A stretch of DNA of 36,284 nucleotides from Candidatus Lambdaproteobacteria bacterium (GCA_016204605.1 JACQKK010000045.1:1-36284), one strand, 5' to 3'. Shown: positions 16,449 to 24,628, counted from the first letter of the stretch. The notes: generated from the sequence alone by a model not told the origin. Translations and numbers: made by a program.

Positions 16449-17429
16449 ATGCGAGCCGTGGCCGAAACGACCCATGGCGGTCCCGACGTGCTGCGCGTCA
16501 GCGACGTCCCCATCCCCAAGCCCGGCCCGCAGCAGGTGCTGGTGCGGGTGCGGGCCAGCGCCCTCAACCGCGCCGACGCCCACCAGCGCGAGGGCAACTA
16601 TGCGCTCCCGCCCGGCGAATCCAACATCTTCGGCCTCGAAATGGCCGGCGAGGTGGAGTCGTGGGGCAGCGAGGTCAAGGGGTTCAGGAAGGGCCAGCGG
16701 GTGTTCGGGCTGGTCGGCAGCGGCGGCTACGCCGAGTACTGCCCGATCGACCATGAGATGGCCATGCCGATCCCCGAGGGCTGGAGCTTCGAGCAGGCGG
16801 CCGCCGTGCCCGAGGTGTTCTTCACCGCCCAGGAGACCGTCTTCACCCGCGGCGAGCTCAGGAAAGGCGAGACGGCGCTGATCCACGCCGGCGGCAGCGG
16901 CGTCGGGACGGCGGCCATCCAGATGGCCCGCCACGCCGGCGCGCGCGTGTTCTTCACGGCGGGCTCCGCCGAGAAGATCGCCCGCGGCGTGGCCCTGGGT
17001 GCCGAGGCTGGCATCAACTACAAGACGCAGGACTTCGCCGTCGAGGTGATGAAGCTCACAAATGGCGAGGGGGTGGACTTCATCGAGGACTTCGTGGGCG
17101 CGCCCTACTTCGCGCGCAACATCGACCTGCTCAAGCTCGATGGGCGCATCTGCTTCGTGGCCCGCATGGGGGGCAGCAAGGTGGAATTCGACATCAGCGC
17201 GCTGATGCGCAAGCGGGCCAAGCTCTGCGGCTTCCAGTTGCGCGTGCAGGCGCTGCCGCTCAAGCGCGCCATCACCCGCCGCTTCCGCCAGACGTGGCTG
17301 CCCGCGCTGGCCAGCGGGAAGCTCCACCCCGTCATCGATACGGTGTTCCCGCTGGAGAAGGCCGGCGAGGCCCACGCTTACATGGAAGCCAACAGGAACT
17401 TCGGCAAGATCGTGCTGCGGGTGGATTAG
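16449..17429 (+). CDS. Zinc-independent quinone oxidoreductase / alcohol dehydrogenase-family protein
   Basis: This 326-residue protein is a medium-chain dehydrogenase/reductase of the quinone oxidoreductase type (PIG3-like). It would reduce quinones or enones with NADPH in the cytoplasm. The N-terminal GroES-like domain (MRAVAETTHGGPDVLRVSDV, LNRADAHQREGNY, GLEMAGEV) lacks the zinc ligands of alcohol dehydrogenases. The cofactor domain has the glycine motif HAGGSGVGTAAIQMARHAGA near residue 140 and GVDFIEDFVGAPYF. The C-terminus ANRNFGKIVLRV is typical. The ATG at 16449 has GGAG seven bases ahead; the open frame upstream passes through a repeat and is not coding. It stands alone, with repeats on both sides. 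Confidence 0.9.
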   Translation: MRAVAETTHGGPDVLRVSDVPIPKPGPQQVLVRVRASALNRADAHQREGNYALPPGESNIFGLEMAGEVESWGSEVKGFRKGQRVFGLVGSGGYAEYCPIDHEMAMPIPEGWSFEQAAAVPEVFFTAQETVFTRGELRKGETALIHAGGSGVGTAAIQMARHAGARVFFTAGSAEKIARGVALGAEAGINYKTQDFAVEVMKLTNGEGVDFIEDFVGAPYFARNIDLLKLDGRICFVARMGGSKVEFDISALMRKRAKLCGFQLRVQALPLKRAITRRFRQTWLPALASGKLHPVIDTVFPLEKAGEAHAYMEANRNFGKIVLRVD

Positions 17430-17456
17430 GCCGCACAGCCGAATCGCCCTGGGGGC

Positions 17457-17500
17457 GGCCTCACCCACCCCGGCCCTCCCTCTCCGGGGGGAGAGGGTGG
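17457..17500. repeat. Intergenic palindromic repeat (family A, copy 4, half unit)
   Basis: The left edge GGCCTCACCCACCCCGG is followed by a CCCTCTCC/GGAGAGGG hairpin (17478-17485/17490-17497). The second hairpin and right edge are missing. Its left part is nearly identical to the left parts of copies 3 and 5. Confidence 0.8.
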
Positions 17501-17643
17501 GAGCCCTGAACCAACCACCGGCAAGGGTTCGGAATCCATGCACCTCGAAGGTGCGTCGGCACTGCGCCTGCGCGCCGCATCCGCCGTCCCTGGGGGCGCG
17601 GGGGAGTCTCATTCCGATTCCAAATCAACAGTAGGAAGAATCC

Positions 17644-17749
17644 GCGTGCCTGAGGAGCCCTGCGCAGCAGGGCGTCTCGAAGGCCGCGACCCCCACCGAC
17701 GCGCCCTTCGAGACGCGCTCCGCTCTGCTCCGCGCTCCTCAGGGACGCG
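17644..17749. repeat. Large imperfect inverted repeat (family B)
   Basis: The left arm contains CCTGAGGAGC and GCGTCTCGAAGG. The right arm contains CCTTCGAGACGCG and GCGCTCCTCAGGGACGC, in the mirrored order, so the whole can fold into one long stem. This CTGAGGAGC...CGTCTCGAAGG arrangement is a recurrent intergenic element in several proteobacterial-type genomes (recalled, not searched). Confidence 0.75.
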
Positions 17750-17817
17750 GATCATCAATCTCATCTTGAACGCCAGATGGTATCACTCCCCCGCAGGCTT
17801 CTTTCTGCGTCCCCCGC

Positions 17818-18813
17818 TCAGTAGTCGATGGCCTTGAGCACCTCGTAGATGCCGATGATGCCCACCGGCCGGCGGTCGGCATCGATGGCGATCAGCGAGC
17901 GGATGGTGTGGGTCTCCATCACGTTGAGGGCGCGGGCGGCGAGGGCGTCGGGCGGGATGGTCTTGGGGTCGCGCGTCATGAAGTCGGCCACGGGCCGGGC
18001 CATGAAGCCGAGCCGCTGATCCCTGATGGCGAGCCGGGTGAAGTCGCCCATCGAGAACGCGCCCGTGAGCCGGCCCGCGCCATCCACCACGCAGGTCATC
18101 CCGTAGTGCTTCTTCTGGATCTCCGCAATGGTCTCCTGCACGGTGGCCGTCTGCGGCACCGCGGGCAGCTTCTCGCCGCCCTCCATCAGGTCGGCCACGG
18201 TGGTGAGCAGCTTCTTGCCCAGGTTGCCGCCCGGGTGGAACACGGCGTAGTCCTCCGGGCGGAAGTTGCGCAAGGAAAGCAGGCACATCGCCAGCGCGTC
18301 GCCCAGGGCCAGCGCGGCCGTGGTGCTGGCGGTGGGGGCGAGATTGAGCGGGCACGCCTCGCGGGCCACGGAGACGTCGAGGTGCACCTCGGCCCGCCGC
18401 GCCAGCTCGGAGCCGGGGTTGCCGGTCATGGCGATCAGCGCGGCGCCGATGCGGCGCAGCGGCCCCAGCAGCCGCACCAGCTCCTCCGTGTTGCCCGAGT
18501 TGGAGATGGCGAGCACCACGTCGTCGCGCCCCACCTGCCCCAGGTCGCCGTGGATGGCCTCGGCCGGGTGGAGGAAGAACGCCATGGTGCCGGTGCTGGC
18601 GAAGGTGGCGGCGATCTTGTTGGCGATGTGGCCGCTCTTGCCGATCCCGGTCACCACCACCTTGCCCGTGCAGGCGTGGAGCATCTGCACCGCCTGCTCG
18701 AAAGGCGCGGCCAGGCCATCTTTCCGTCCATCGCCCAGGCGGGCCATCAGCCCCTGCACCCCCTCGATCTCGATCTCGAGGGCCCGGCGGGCTTCTTCCA
18801 GGATTCGGCTCAT
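17818..18813 (-). CDS. kdsD: Arabinose-5-phosphate isomerase (KdsD/KpsF/GutQ family)
   Basis: This 331-residue enzyme would convert ribulose 5-phosphate to arabinose 5-phosphate, the first step of KDO synthesis for the lipopolysaccharide core. The SIS domain occupies about residues 40-170, with GIGKSGHIANKIAATFASTG, HPAEAIHGDLG and ISNSGNTEELVRLL. Two CBS domains follow (about 205-330), with LPAVPQTATVQETIAEI and MTRDPKTIPPDALAARAL. The conserved FHPGGNLGKKL links the two parts. The length is standard. It is the last gene of the moeA-moeA-kdsB-kdsA-kdsD group, 63 bp after kdsA, which makes a KDO role far more likely than sugar-alcohol metabolism (GutQ). Confidence 0.95.
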   Translation of the reverse strand: MSRILEEARRALEIEIEGVQGLMARLGDGRKDGLAAPFEQAVQMLHACTGKVVVTGIGKSGHIANKIAATFASTGTMAFFLHPAEAIHGDLGQVGRDDVVLAISNSGNTEELVRLLGPLRRIGAALIAMTGNPGSELARRAEVHLDVSVAREACPLNLAPTASTTAALALGDALAMCLLSLRNFRPEDYAVFHPGGNLGKKLLTTVADLMEGGEKLPAVPQTATVQETIAEIQKKHYGMTCVVDGAGRLTGAFSMGDFTRLAIRDQRLGFMARPVADFMTRDPKTIPPDALAARALNVMETHTIRSLIAIDADRRPVGIIGIYEVLKAIDY

Positions 18814-18876
18814 GTTGCGCAGTTCCTCGTTATCGCCCGGGCGCCGACCTGCTCCTCACCCCTGCCCCGCACGGCG

Positions 18877-19695
18877 CTATTCCCGCACGAGGGCGTGAAT
18901 GGCCTGGAGCTTCTTGAGCAGGGCCGCCACCTGGGCCAAGGGGATCATGTTGGGTCCGTCGCAGAGGGCGATCTCCGGGTCCTCGTGGGTCTCCATGAAC
19001 ACGCCATCGGCCCCGGCGGCCACGGCGGCCTGGGCGATCGGGGCCACGAACTGGCGCTCGCCGGCCGACTTGCCGCCGCCGCCCGAGGGGAGCTGGATGC
19101 TGTGGGTGGCGTCGATCACCACCGGGAAGCCGAACTGCTTCATGATGGCGAAGCCGCGCATGTCCACCACCAGGTTGTTGTAGCCGAACATGTAGCCGCG
19201 CTCGGTGATGATGATGCGCTCGTTGCCCGCCGCCGTCATCTTGCCGATGGCGTGCTCGACATCGCGCGGGGCGATGAACTGGCCCTTCTTCCAGTTGACG
19301 ATCCTGCCCGTGCGGGCGATCTCGACCACGAAATCGGTCTGCCGGCACAGGAACGCGGGCACCTGCAGGATATCCAGCACCTCGGCCGCGGGCTCGATCT
19401 CCTCGAAGCGGTGCACGTCGGAGAGCAGCGGAATGCCCACGTCGTGGCGGATGGCGCGGAACAGCTCGAGCGCCCCCGCCAGGCCGGGGCCGCGGAAGCT
19501 ATGGTACCCGGTGCGGTTGGCCTTGTCGTAGGAGACCTTGAACGCCAGCGGCACGCCCACCTCCTCGCCGATGGCCTTGAGGCGCCGGGCGAAGGCCAAC
19601 GTCTGCCCAGGGCGCACCTCGTCCTCGATCACGTCGGGTCCGGCCAGGGCGAACAGGGGCAACTGCACGCGGTGGAAGCTCTTCAGATCGAACAT
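18877..19695 (-). CDS. kdsA: 3-deoxy-8-phosphooctulonate synthase (KDO-8-P synthase)
   Basis: This 272-residue cytoplasmic TIM-barrel enzyme condenses phosphoenolpyruvate with arabinose 5-phosphate to KDO 8-phosphate. Family blocks are KVSYDKANRTGYHSFRGPG, PLLSDVHRFEE, DILQVPAFLCRQTD, NWKKGQFIAP, DATHSIQLPS and GVFMETHEDPEIALCDGPN. Three metal ligands of metal-dependent KdsA enzymes are conserved (His198, Glu235, Asp246). However, the N-terminal Cys of the usual AGPCVIE is Asp21 here (AGPDVIE); metal-independent enzymes have Asn at this place. The ATG at 19695 matches the family start. kdsB ends eight bases upstream, so the genes are translationally close and part of one operon. Confidence 0.95.
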   Translation of the reverse strand: MFDLKSFHRVQLPLFALAGPDVIEDEVRPGQTLAFARRLKAIGEEVGVPLAFKVSYDKANRTGYHSFRGPGLAGALELFRAIRHDVGIPLLSDVHRFEEIEPAAEVLDILQVPAFLCRQTDFVVEIARTGRIVNWKKGQFIAPRDVEHAIGKMTAAGNERIIITERGYMFGYNNLVVDMRGFAIMKQFGFPVVIDATHSIQLPSGGGGKSAGERQFVAPIAQAAVAAGADGVFMETHEDPEIALCDGPNMIPLAQVAALLKKLQAIHALVRE

Positions 19696-19703
19696 GGCTG
19701 CCC

Positions 19704-20465
19704 TCAGCGAGAGTGTAGCAGGCGCGCAGCCCGGGCCAGGTCGGCCGGCACGTCCACGCCCTGGGTGAGCGTCCGGGCCTCGAAGCAATGGATCGGGTAC
19801 CCGTGCTCCAGCGCCCGCAACTGCTCGAGCTGCTCGCGCTGGGAGGCGGGGGTGGGCGCCAGGCCGGCGAAGGTGAGCAGGAACGCCGTGCGGAACAGGT
19901 ACACGCCCAGGTGGCGCCAGCCGGCCGGTCCCGGCTCGCGCGGGTACGGGATCGGCGCCCGCGAGAAGTAGAGCGCGCGGCGCCGCTGATCCAGCACCGC
20001 CTTGACGACATGGGGATCGTGCAGCTCCTCCTCGGTGCGGAGCGGGTACACCAGCGTGCCCAGCACGGCATCGGACACGTCGCGCATGCCGCCGATCAGC
20101 CGCTCCAGGTCCTGGGGATCGATCAGCGGCTCGTCGCCCTGCACGTTCAGCACCCAGCCCGGCTCGCCATGGGCGCGGGCGTCGGCCCGCAGCGCGGCGG
20201 CGATGCGGTCCGTACCCGTCGGGTGGTCGCCGGTCATGACCACCTCTCCGCCGAAAGCTTCGACGGCCCACCGCACGCGATCATCGTCCGTGGCCACCAC
20301 CACCCGCGTCACCGAGGGCGCCCGCCGTGTGCGCTCGACGACGTGCTGGATCATCGGCTTGCCGGCCAAGAGCGCCAGCGGCTTGCCGGGAAAGCGCGTG
20401 GAGGCGTAGCGGGCCGGGATGATCGCCAGCACGGATGCCGCCGAACTCTGGCCGGCCGTGGTCAT
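19704..20465 (-). CDS. kdsB: 3-deoxy-manno-octulosonate cytidylyltransferase (CMP-KDO synthetase)
   Basis: This 253-residue enzyme activates KDO with CTP to give CMP-KDO for the KDO transferases. Motifs are clear: IIPARYASTRFPGKPLALL, GKPMIQHVVERT, VVVATDDDRV, VQGDEPLIDP, RHLGVYLFRTAFL and HCFEARTLTQGVDVPADL. The ATG at 20465 shares an ATGA overlap with the stop of the upstream moeA-like gene, indicating translational coupling between molybdopterin and KDO genes. The open frame continues upstream in shadow sequence, but the homology begins right after this ATG. No kdsC phosphatase gene is present in the cluster. Confidence 0.95.
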   Translation of the reverse strand: MTTAGQSSAASVLAIIPARYASTRFPGKPLALLAGKPMIQHVVERTRRAPSVTRVVVATDDDRVRWAVEAFGGEVVMTGDHPTGTDRIAAALRADARAHGEPGWVLNVQGDEPLIDPQDLERLIGGMRDVSDAVLGTLVYPLRTEEELHDPHVVKAVLDQRRRALYFSRAPIPYPREPGPAGWRHLGVYLFRTAFLLTFAGLAPTPASQREQLEQLRALEHGYPIHCFEARTLTQGVDVPADLARAARLLHSR

Positions 20466-22381
20466 GGGGCGCCCGCCACCGTCATCCCCAGCTCCAGCAG
20501 GCCGCGGCGGGCCTCCGGCTCGCCGAGCAGCGCCAGGAACGCATGCACCGCCGGCCGTTCCAGCCGGGTCTTGGGCACGGCGAAATCGTACTCCTCGTCC
20601 ACCAGCGGCAGGAAGCCCAGGCCGAGCGGCTGCGCGACGTTGACGATGGCCACCCCCCACTCGGCGCGCCCCTGGTGGATCGCCGCGGCCACGGCGTTGT
20701 GCGACCGGGCCTCGACGTGGAAGCCCGGCGGCCGTGCTCCCTTGAGCAGGCGGTCGATCAGGATGCGGGTGCCGCTGCCCCGGTTGCGGTTGATGAGCCG
20801 GCAGGCCGGGTCGGCGAGGGCCGCGGCCACGGCCGCCTCGGCGCCGCGCCCCTCGAAGCGGGCGTCGCCGGGACGGAACAGCACCCCCTGCCGTCGGCCG
20901 TAGCCCTTGACCAGCCGCAGCGTGTCATCGAGGAAGGGCGCGTTGTAGACGCCGGTCTGTTCGTCGAGCAGGTGCATGCCGGCCAGATCGCACTCCTCGC
21001 GGCGGGCGGCGGCCAGACCGCCCTGGCTGCCCACGGCGATGGCCTTGACCCGCCAGCCGCGCTCGCAGAGGCGGCTGATGAGGTAATCGACGCCGGTGCA
21101 ATGGCTGCCGATGAAGATCAGGTCAGCGGGCCGGAGCGCCTGGCCGATCAGGGTCACCTGCACCGGCTCGCCCGGCTCGACGATCTCCCGGTTGCGCTCG
21201 ATGGCGATGAAGCCGTCGGCGTTGGAGAACGCCGTCACGGAGCCCGAGCCCTTGCCCATCGGGTAGGCCGAAAAGCCCGCGCTGCCGCGCACCAGGTTGA
21301 TCAGCAGGAACTCCGTGCGCCCCCGCTCCGAGTTCACCCGCATGGGCACGGTGGCCGGCACGCGCAGCGGGTCCTCCTCGCCCAGCCCCGCCATGGCGCG
21401 CAGCATCGGGGCCACGTACTCGTGGAAGGTGAACACGGCCGACGTGGGGAAGCCCGGCAGGATCACGATGGGCGTCTTGCCGACGAGCGCGAAGCAGAGC
21501 GGCTTGCCCGGCTTGAGCGCCACGCCGTGCACCAGGATGCCCGGCGCCCCCAGCTTCTGCACCACCTGGTAGTTGAGGTCGCCCGCGCCCTTGCTGGTGC
21601 CGCCGGAGAGCAGCACCAGGTCGTGGTCGAGCGCCTCGCGCAGGACGCGCTCCAGCCGCTTGGCGTCGTCGGGGACGATGCCCAGCCGCACCGGCTCGGC
21701 GCCCAGCTCGCGCACGGCGTCGGCGATGATGGTGCCGTTCGAGTCGTAGATCTTGCCGAGCGCCATGGGCGCGCCCGGCGCGATGATCTCGTCGCCGGTC
21801 GAGAGGATCGCGACGCGCGGCCGCCGATAGACACGCACCTGCGCGCGGCCGATCGCCGCCAACACGCCGGTCTCGCGCGAGGTGAGCCGCGCGCGGCGAT
21901 GGAGCACCGTCTCCCCCGCGCCGATGTCGGTGCCGGCGAAGGAGATCATGGCGCCCGGCGCCGCGGCGCGGGTGACCAGCACGCCGCCGTCCTTGGGGAG
22001 GGTGTACTCGACCATCACCACCGCATCGGCCCCGCGCGGGATCACGCCGCCCGTGGCGATGGCGCTGGCCGCGCCGGCCGTCACCTCGACCCGCGGGGCG
22101 ACATTGGTGTGGATCACCTCGGCCGTGAGCCGCAGGAAGACGGGCGCCTGCTCCTCCGCCCCGAAGGTGTCCTGGGCGCGCACCGCGAAGCCATCCACGT
22201 TGCTGCGGTCGAAGGCGGGCACGTCGATGGCCGCCGTCACGTCCTCCGCCAGCACCCGCCCCAGCGCCGCATCCAGCGGCACGGTCTCGGCGCCGAGCGG
22301 GGCGTGGGGCACCGCCTCGCGGAAGATGCGGTGGGCCTCCTCGGCCGTCACCACGCTCAAGAACTGTTCCTGACTCTGCAC
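20462..22381 (-). CDS. MoeA-like molybdotransferase fused to a C-terminal periplasmic-binding-protein-like domain
   Basis: This protein of about 639 residues has two parts. The first ~410 residues are MoeA: PAFDRSNVDGFAV, ATGGVIPRGADAVVMVEY, VAILSTGDEII, GKIYDSNG, LSGGTSKGAGDLN and ILPGFPTSAVFTFHEYV. MoeA inserts molybdate into adenylylated molybdopterin. The last ~210 residues are a PBP-like domain (GSHCTGVDYLISRL, AVGSQGGLAAA, NRNRGSGTRILIDRLL, HNAVAAAIHQGRAEWGVAI) related to the oxyanion-sensing domain found in some MoeA and ModE-like proteins. It has no signal peptide, so it acts in the cytoplasm. The GTG at 22381 is chosen because GGAG lies five bases ahead; another GTG at 22426 is possible. 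It overlaps kdsB by ATGA. Confidence 0.9.
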   Translation of the reverse strand: MQSQEQFLSVVTAEEAHRIFREAVPHAPLGAETVPLDAALGRVLAEDVTAAIDVPAFDRSNVDGFAVRAQDTFGAEEQAPVFLRLTAEVIHTNVAPRVEVTAGAASAIATGGVIPRGADAVVMVEYTLPKDGGVLVTRAAAPGAMISFAGTDIGAGETVLHRRARLTSRETGVLAAIGRAQVRVYRRPRVAILSTGDEIIAPGAPMALGKIYDSNGTIIADAVRELGAEPVRLGIVPDDAKRLERVLREALDHDLVLLSGGTSKGAGDLNYQVVQKLGAPGILVHGVALKPGKPLCFALVGKTPIVILPGFPTSAVFTFHEYVAPMLRAMAGLGEEDPLRVPATVPMRVNSERGRTEFLLINLVRGSAGFSAYPMGKGSGSVTAFSNADGFIAIERNREIVEPGEPVQVTLIGQALRPADLIFIGSHCTGVDYLISRLCERGWRVKAIAVGSQGGLAAARREECDLAGMHLLDEQTGVYNAPFLDDTLRLVKGYGRRQGVLFRPGDARFEGRGAEAAVAAALADPACRLINRNRGSGTRILIDRLLKGARPPGFHVEARSHNAVAAAIHQGRAEWGVAIVNVAQPLGLGFLPLVDEEYDFAVPKTRLERPAVHAFLALLGEPEARRGLLELGMTVAGAP

Positions 22382-22459
22382 AGGCGCTCCGCGAGTTGAC
22401 GCGAGACTGGGGCGGCTACGCACCACCCGCCGATACGACGCCCCGACCGATCCCGCGAC

Positions 22460-23683
22460 TCAATCGTACAGCCAGACGTCCACGGTCTGGCCGGCGGGCA
22501 TGCCCTCGGAATCCTGATCCACCACCACGAAGCCATCGGCGGCCGTGGTCGAGGAGAGGATCGAGGCGCCGCTGGTCGAGATCAGCGACGCCTGCCCCTC
22601 CACCAGCCGCACGCGGGCGTAGTCGACCCGCCCGATCTGCGAGGCGATCCGCTCCCGCAGCGGCACCCGCGCCAGCCGGTAGGGCCAGCTCTCGGCGAGC
22701 CCCGCCATCCGGCGCAGGGCGAGGCCGACGAAGAACTCGTAGGCGGCCAGGCAGGAGACGGGGTTGCCGGGCAGCAGGAACACCGGCCGGCCGCGCACCC
22801 AGCCGAAGCCCGTGGGCGCCGACGGACGCATGGCGACCCCGTGCACCAGCAGCTCGCCCTCCTCGGCCACCAGGGTCGGCGCGTGATCCTCGACGCCCAC
22901 CGAGGAGCCGCCGGTGATCGCCACCAGGTCGCCCGGCGCGTGCAGCAATGCCTCGCGCAGGAGCAGCCGCTCGTCGCGCAGGTGGCGCACCTCCGCCACG
23001 CGCCCGCCATCGCGGATCGCCAGCTCGCGCAGCATGAGCGAGTTCGAGTCCACGATCATGGCGCCGCGCGGCGCCTCGCCCGGCTTGAGCAGCTCGTTGC
23101 CGGTGATCAGCAGCGAGACCGCCGGCCGGCGCACCACCTTGACCGTGGCCTGCCCGATGCTCGCCAGCACACCCAGGTCCTGGGGTCGCAGGCGCCGGCC
23201 GGCGGGGAGCACGGGGGCACCCGCCCGGATGTCCTCGCCGATCCGTCCCACGTGTTTGGCGGGCGTGACGCTGGCCGTGGCGGTCATCACGCCGTCGTGT
23301 TCGGCGGTGTACTCGGCCATCAGCACGGCATCCGCGCCGTCGGGCAGGGGTGCGCCGGTCATGATGCGCACCGTCTGGCCTGGCCCCACCCTGCCTTCGA
23401 AGCGGCGCCCCGGCGTGACCTCGCCGATCACGTTGAAGGCCAGCGGATTGTAAGTATCCGCGCCGTAGGTCTCCTCCGCCAGCAGGGCGTAGCCGTCCAT
23501 CGCGGAGCGGGGGAACGCGGGCACGTCCACCGCCGAGAGCACGGCGTCCGCCAGCACGCGGCCGCCCGCCTGCTCCAGCGCTACAGTCTCGGCCTCCAGC
23601 CGCCGCGTGCGCTCGCGCACCACCGCCTGGAAGCGCGACACCTCGGTGCGCGCCTTGAACCCCCGCATGCGGACATCGTTCAT
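22460..23683 (-). CDS. moeA: Molybdopterin molybdotransferase MoeA
   Basis: This MoeA protein of 407 residues has the single-domain-set architecture without a C-terminal extension. Motifs are VPAFPRSAMDGYAL, RIMTGAPLPDGADAVLMAEYT, DIRAGAPVLPAGRRL, LLITGNELLKPGE, DSNSLMLRE, ITGGSSVGVEDHAPT and LLPGNPVSCLAAYEFFVG. It catalyses molybdate (or tungstate) ligation to MPT-AMP. The frame stays open to a TTG at 23740, but the promoter at 23745-23774 would start transcription near 23738, so the ATG at 23683 is chosen. It heads the operon; its MoeA paralogue follows after 78 bp. Two MoeA copies may serve different metals or different cofactor forms, as proposed for other bacteria with paired MoeA proteins. 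Confidence 0.93.
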   Translation of the reverse strand: MNDVRMRGFKARTEVSRFQAVVRERTRRLEAETVALEQAGGRVLADAVLSAVDVPAFPRSAMDGYALLAEETYGADTYNPLAFNVIGEVTPGRRFEGRVGPGQTVRIMTGAPLPDGADAVLMAEYTAEHDGVMTATASVTPAKHVGRIGEDIRAGAPVLPAGRRLRPQDLGVLASIGQATVKVVRRPAVSLLITGNELLKPGEAPRGAMIVDSNSLMLRELAIRDGGRVAEVRHLRDERLLLREALLHAPGDLVAITGGSSVGVEDHAPTLVAEEGELLVHGVAMRPSAPTGFGWVRGRPVFLLPGNPVSCLAAYEFFVGLALRRMAGLAESWPYRLARVPLRERIASQIGRVDYARVRLVEGQASLISTSGASILSSTTAADGFVVVDQDSEGMPAGQTVDVWLYD

Positions 23684-23733
23684 CGAAACGAGCCACCCCG
23701 GCTGGGAAAGCGGCGCTGGACAAGGACGGGAAC

Positions 23734-23762
23734 GGGACAAACGAAGGATAGTGTGGCAGAAT
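23734..23762 (+). promoter_or_regulatory. Weak candidate promoter for ispD
   Basis: GGGACA (23734-23739), 17 bases, then CAGAAT (23757-23762) lie on the plus strand, overlapping the moeA promoter on the opposite strand. Each box matches four of six consensus bases. If real, the two divergent promoters would interfere. Confidence 0.22.
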
Positions 23763-23774
23763 TCAGCGTGTCAA
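23745..23774 (-). promoter_or_regulatory. Sigma70-type promoter of the moeA-kds operon
   Basis: On the minus strand a perfect -35 TTGACA (23769-23774) is followed after 18 bases by TATCCT (23745-23750). The expected transcription start is near 23738, leaving a leader of about 55 bases before the moeA ATG. It is the best promoter match in the window and sits exactly at the head of the five-gene group. Confidence 0.7.
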
Positions 23775-23896
23775 GCCGCACTGGAGTTTGCCGCCGCCAG
23801 CGGGCGCAGCCGCACCGGGCCCGCGCCGTCGGCAACGGCCCTGCACTCCGCCGCGCGGCACCCCAGCCCGGCGCCATACGTATCCCCGAGCCCACG

Positions 23897-24628
23897 ATGA
23901 CCCAGCCCGCGCCGCGCATCGCCGTGCTGATCGTCGCGGCCGGCCGGGGCACGCGCATGGGCGGCCCGGTCGGCAAGCTCTGGCTGAGGCTCGGCGAGGC
24001 GCCGGTGCTCGTGCACAGCGTGGCTGCGTTCCACCAGCAGCCCGCCATCGGGCGGATCGGTATCGTGGCGCGGCGCGCCGACTTCGGCGAGCTCGACCGG
24101 AACCTGGGCGAGAGCGGCCGCTGGGGCAAGCTCTTGCCCTGGATCGAGGGCGGCGCCGAGCGCCAGGAGTCGGTTTACCTCGGCCTGCAGGCGCTCGCCG
24201 GCGATCCGCCCGAGCTGGTGCTGGTGCACGATGGCGCCCGCCCGCTGGTCTCCTCCGGGCTGATCGGCCGCGTGCTCGCGGCCCTCGCCGACCACCCGGC
24301 GGTCGTCCCGACCCTGGCGCTCACCGACACCGTGCGCCGGTTCGAGGGGGCCCGGAGCGCCGTGGTCGAACGCGCCGGCCTGTTCCGCTGCCAGACGCCC
24401 CAGGGGTTCCGCTGGCGCACCCTGGCCGACGCCCACGCGCAGGCCCGGGCGCGCGGCCTCGGCGCCACCGACGAGGCCGCACTGGTGGAGGCCGCCGGGG
24501 GCGCCATCCATGCCGTGGCCGGCGAGTCGCGCAACCTCAAGCTCACACAACCGGGCGACCTCGAGCTCGCCCGGTGGCTGCTCGATCACCCCGATTGGGG
24601 CGGAGCGCCCCCAGGGGCCACGGCTTGA
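23897..24628 (+). CDS. ispD: 2-C-methyl-D-erythritol 4-phosphate cytidylyltransferase
   Basis: This 243-residue enzyme is the third step of the MEP isoprenoid pathway: it transfers CMP from CTP to methylerythritol phosphate in the cytoplasm. It shows the nucleotide-binding start VLIVAAGRGTRMGGPVGKL (Lys27 equivalent to the family's essential lysine), GGAERQESVYLGLQAL, LVLVHDGARPLVS, PTLALTDTVRR, CQTPQGFRW and TDEAALVEAAGG. The length is normal. It lacks an ispF partner, which often follows. It is divergent from moeA, and gspD follows after 97 bp in the same direction. Confidence 0.94.
   Translation: MTQPAPRIAVLIVAAGRGTRMGGPVGKLWLRLGEAPVLVHSVAAFHQQPAIGRIGIVARRADFGELDRNLGESGRWGKLLPWIEGGAERQESVYLGLQALAGDPPELVLVHDGARPLVSSGLIGRVLAALADHPAVVPTLALTDTVRRFEGARSAVVERAGLFRCQTPQGFRWRTLADAHAQARARGLGATDEAALVEAAGGAIHAVAGESRNLKLTQPGDLELARWLLDHPDWGGAPPGATA

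Larger units (their letters stand above)
17430..17817. other. Gene-free convergent interval (388 bp)
   Basis: This interval lies between the ends of the quinone oxidoreductase gene and kdsD. It holds family A repeat copy 4 and a large inverted repeat of a different type (17644-17749). No gene is seen; the structures may serve as terminators for both sides. Confidence 0.6.

Noticed and set aside
17525..17537. GGGTTCGGAATCC, resembling a tRNA T-loop
   Set aside because: The loop does not match GTTCGANTC, and no acceptor, D or anticodon stem can be drawn around it.
20466..20660. N-terminal extension of kdsB to 20660
   Set aside because: It lies inside the coding region of the upstream moeA-like gene and is Gly/Arg/Ala-rich shadow; KdsB homology starts at the ATG at 20465.
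23684..23740. Extended moeA start at TTG 23740
   Set aside because: The near-consensus promoter at 23745-23774 would start transcription at about 23738, after this codon, and the added residues are not MoeA-like.
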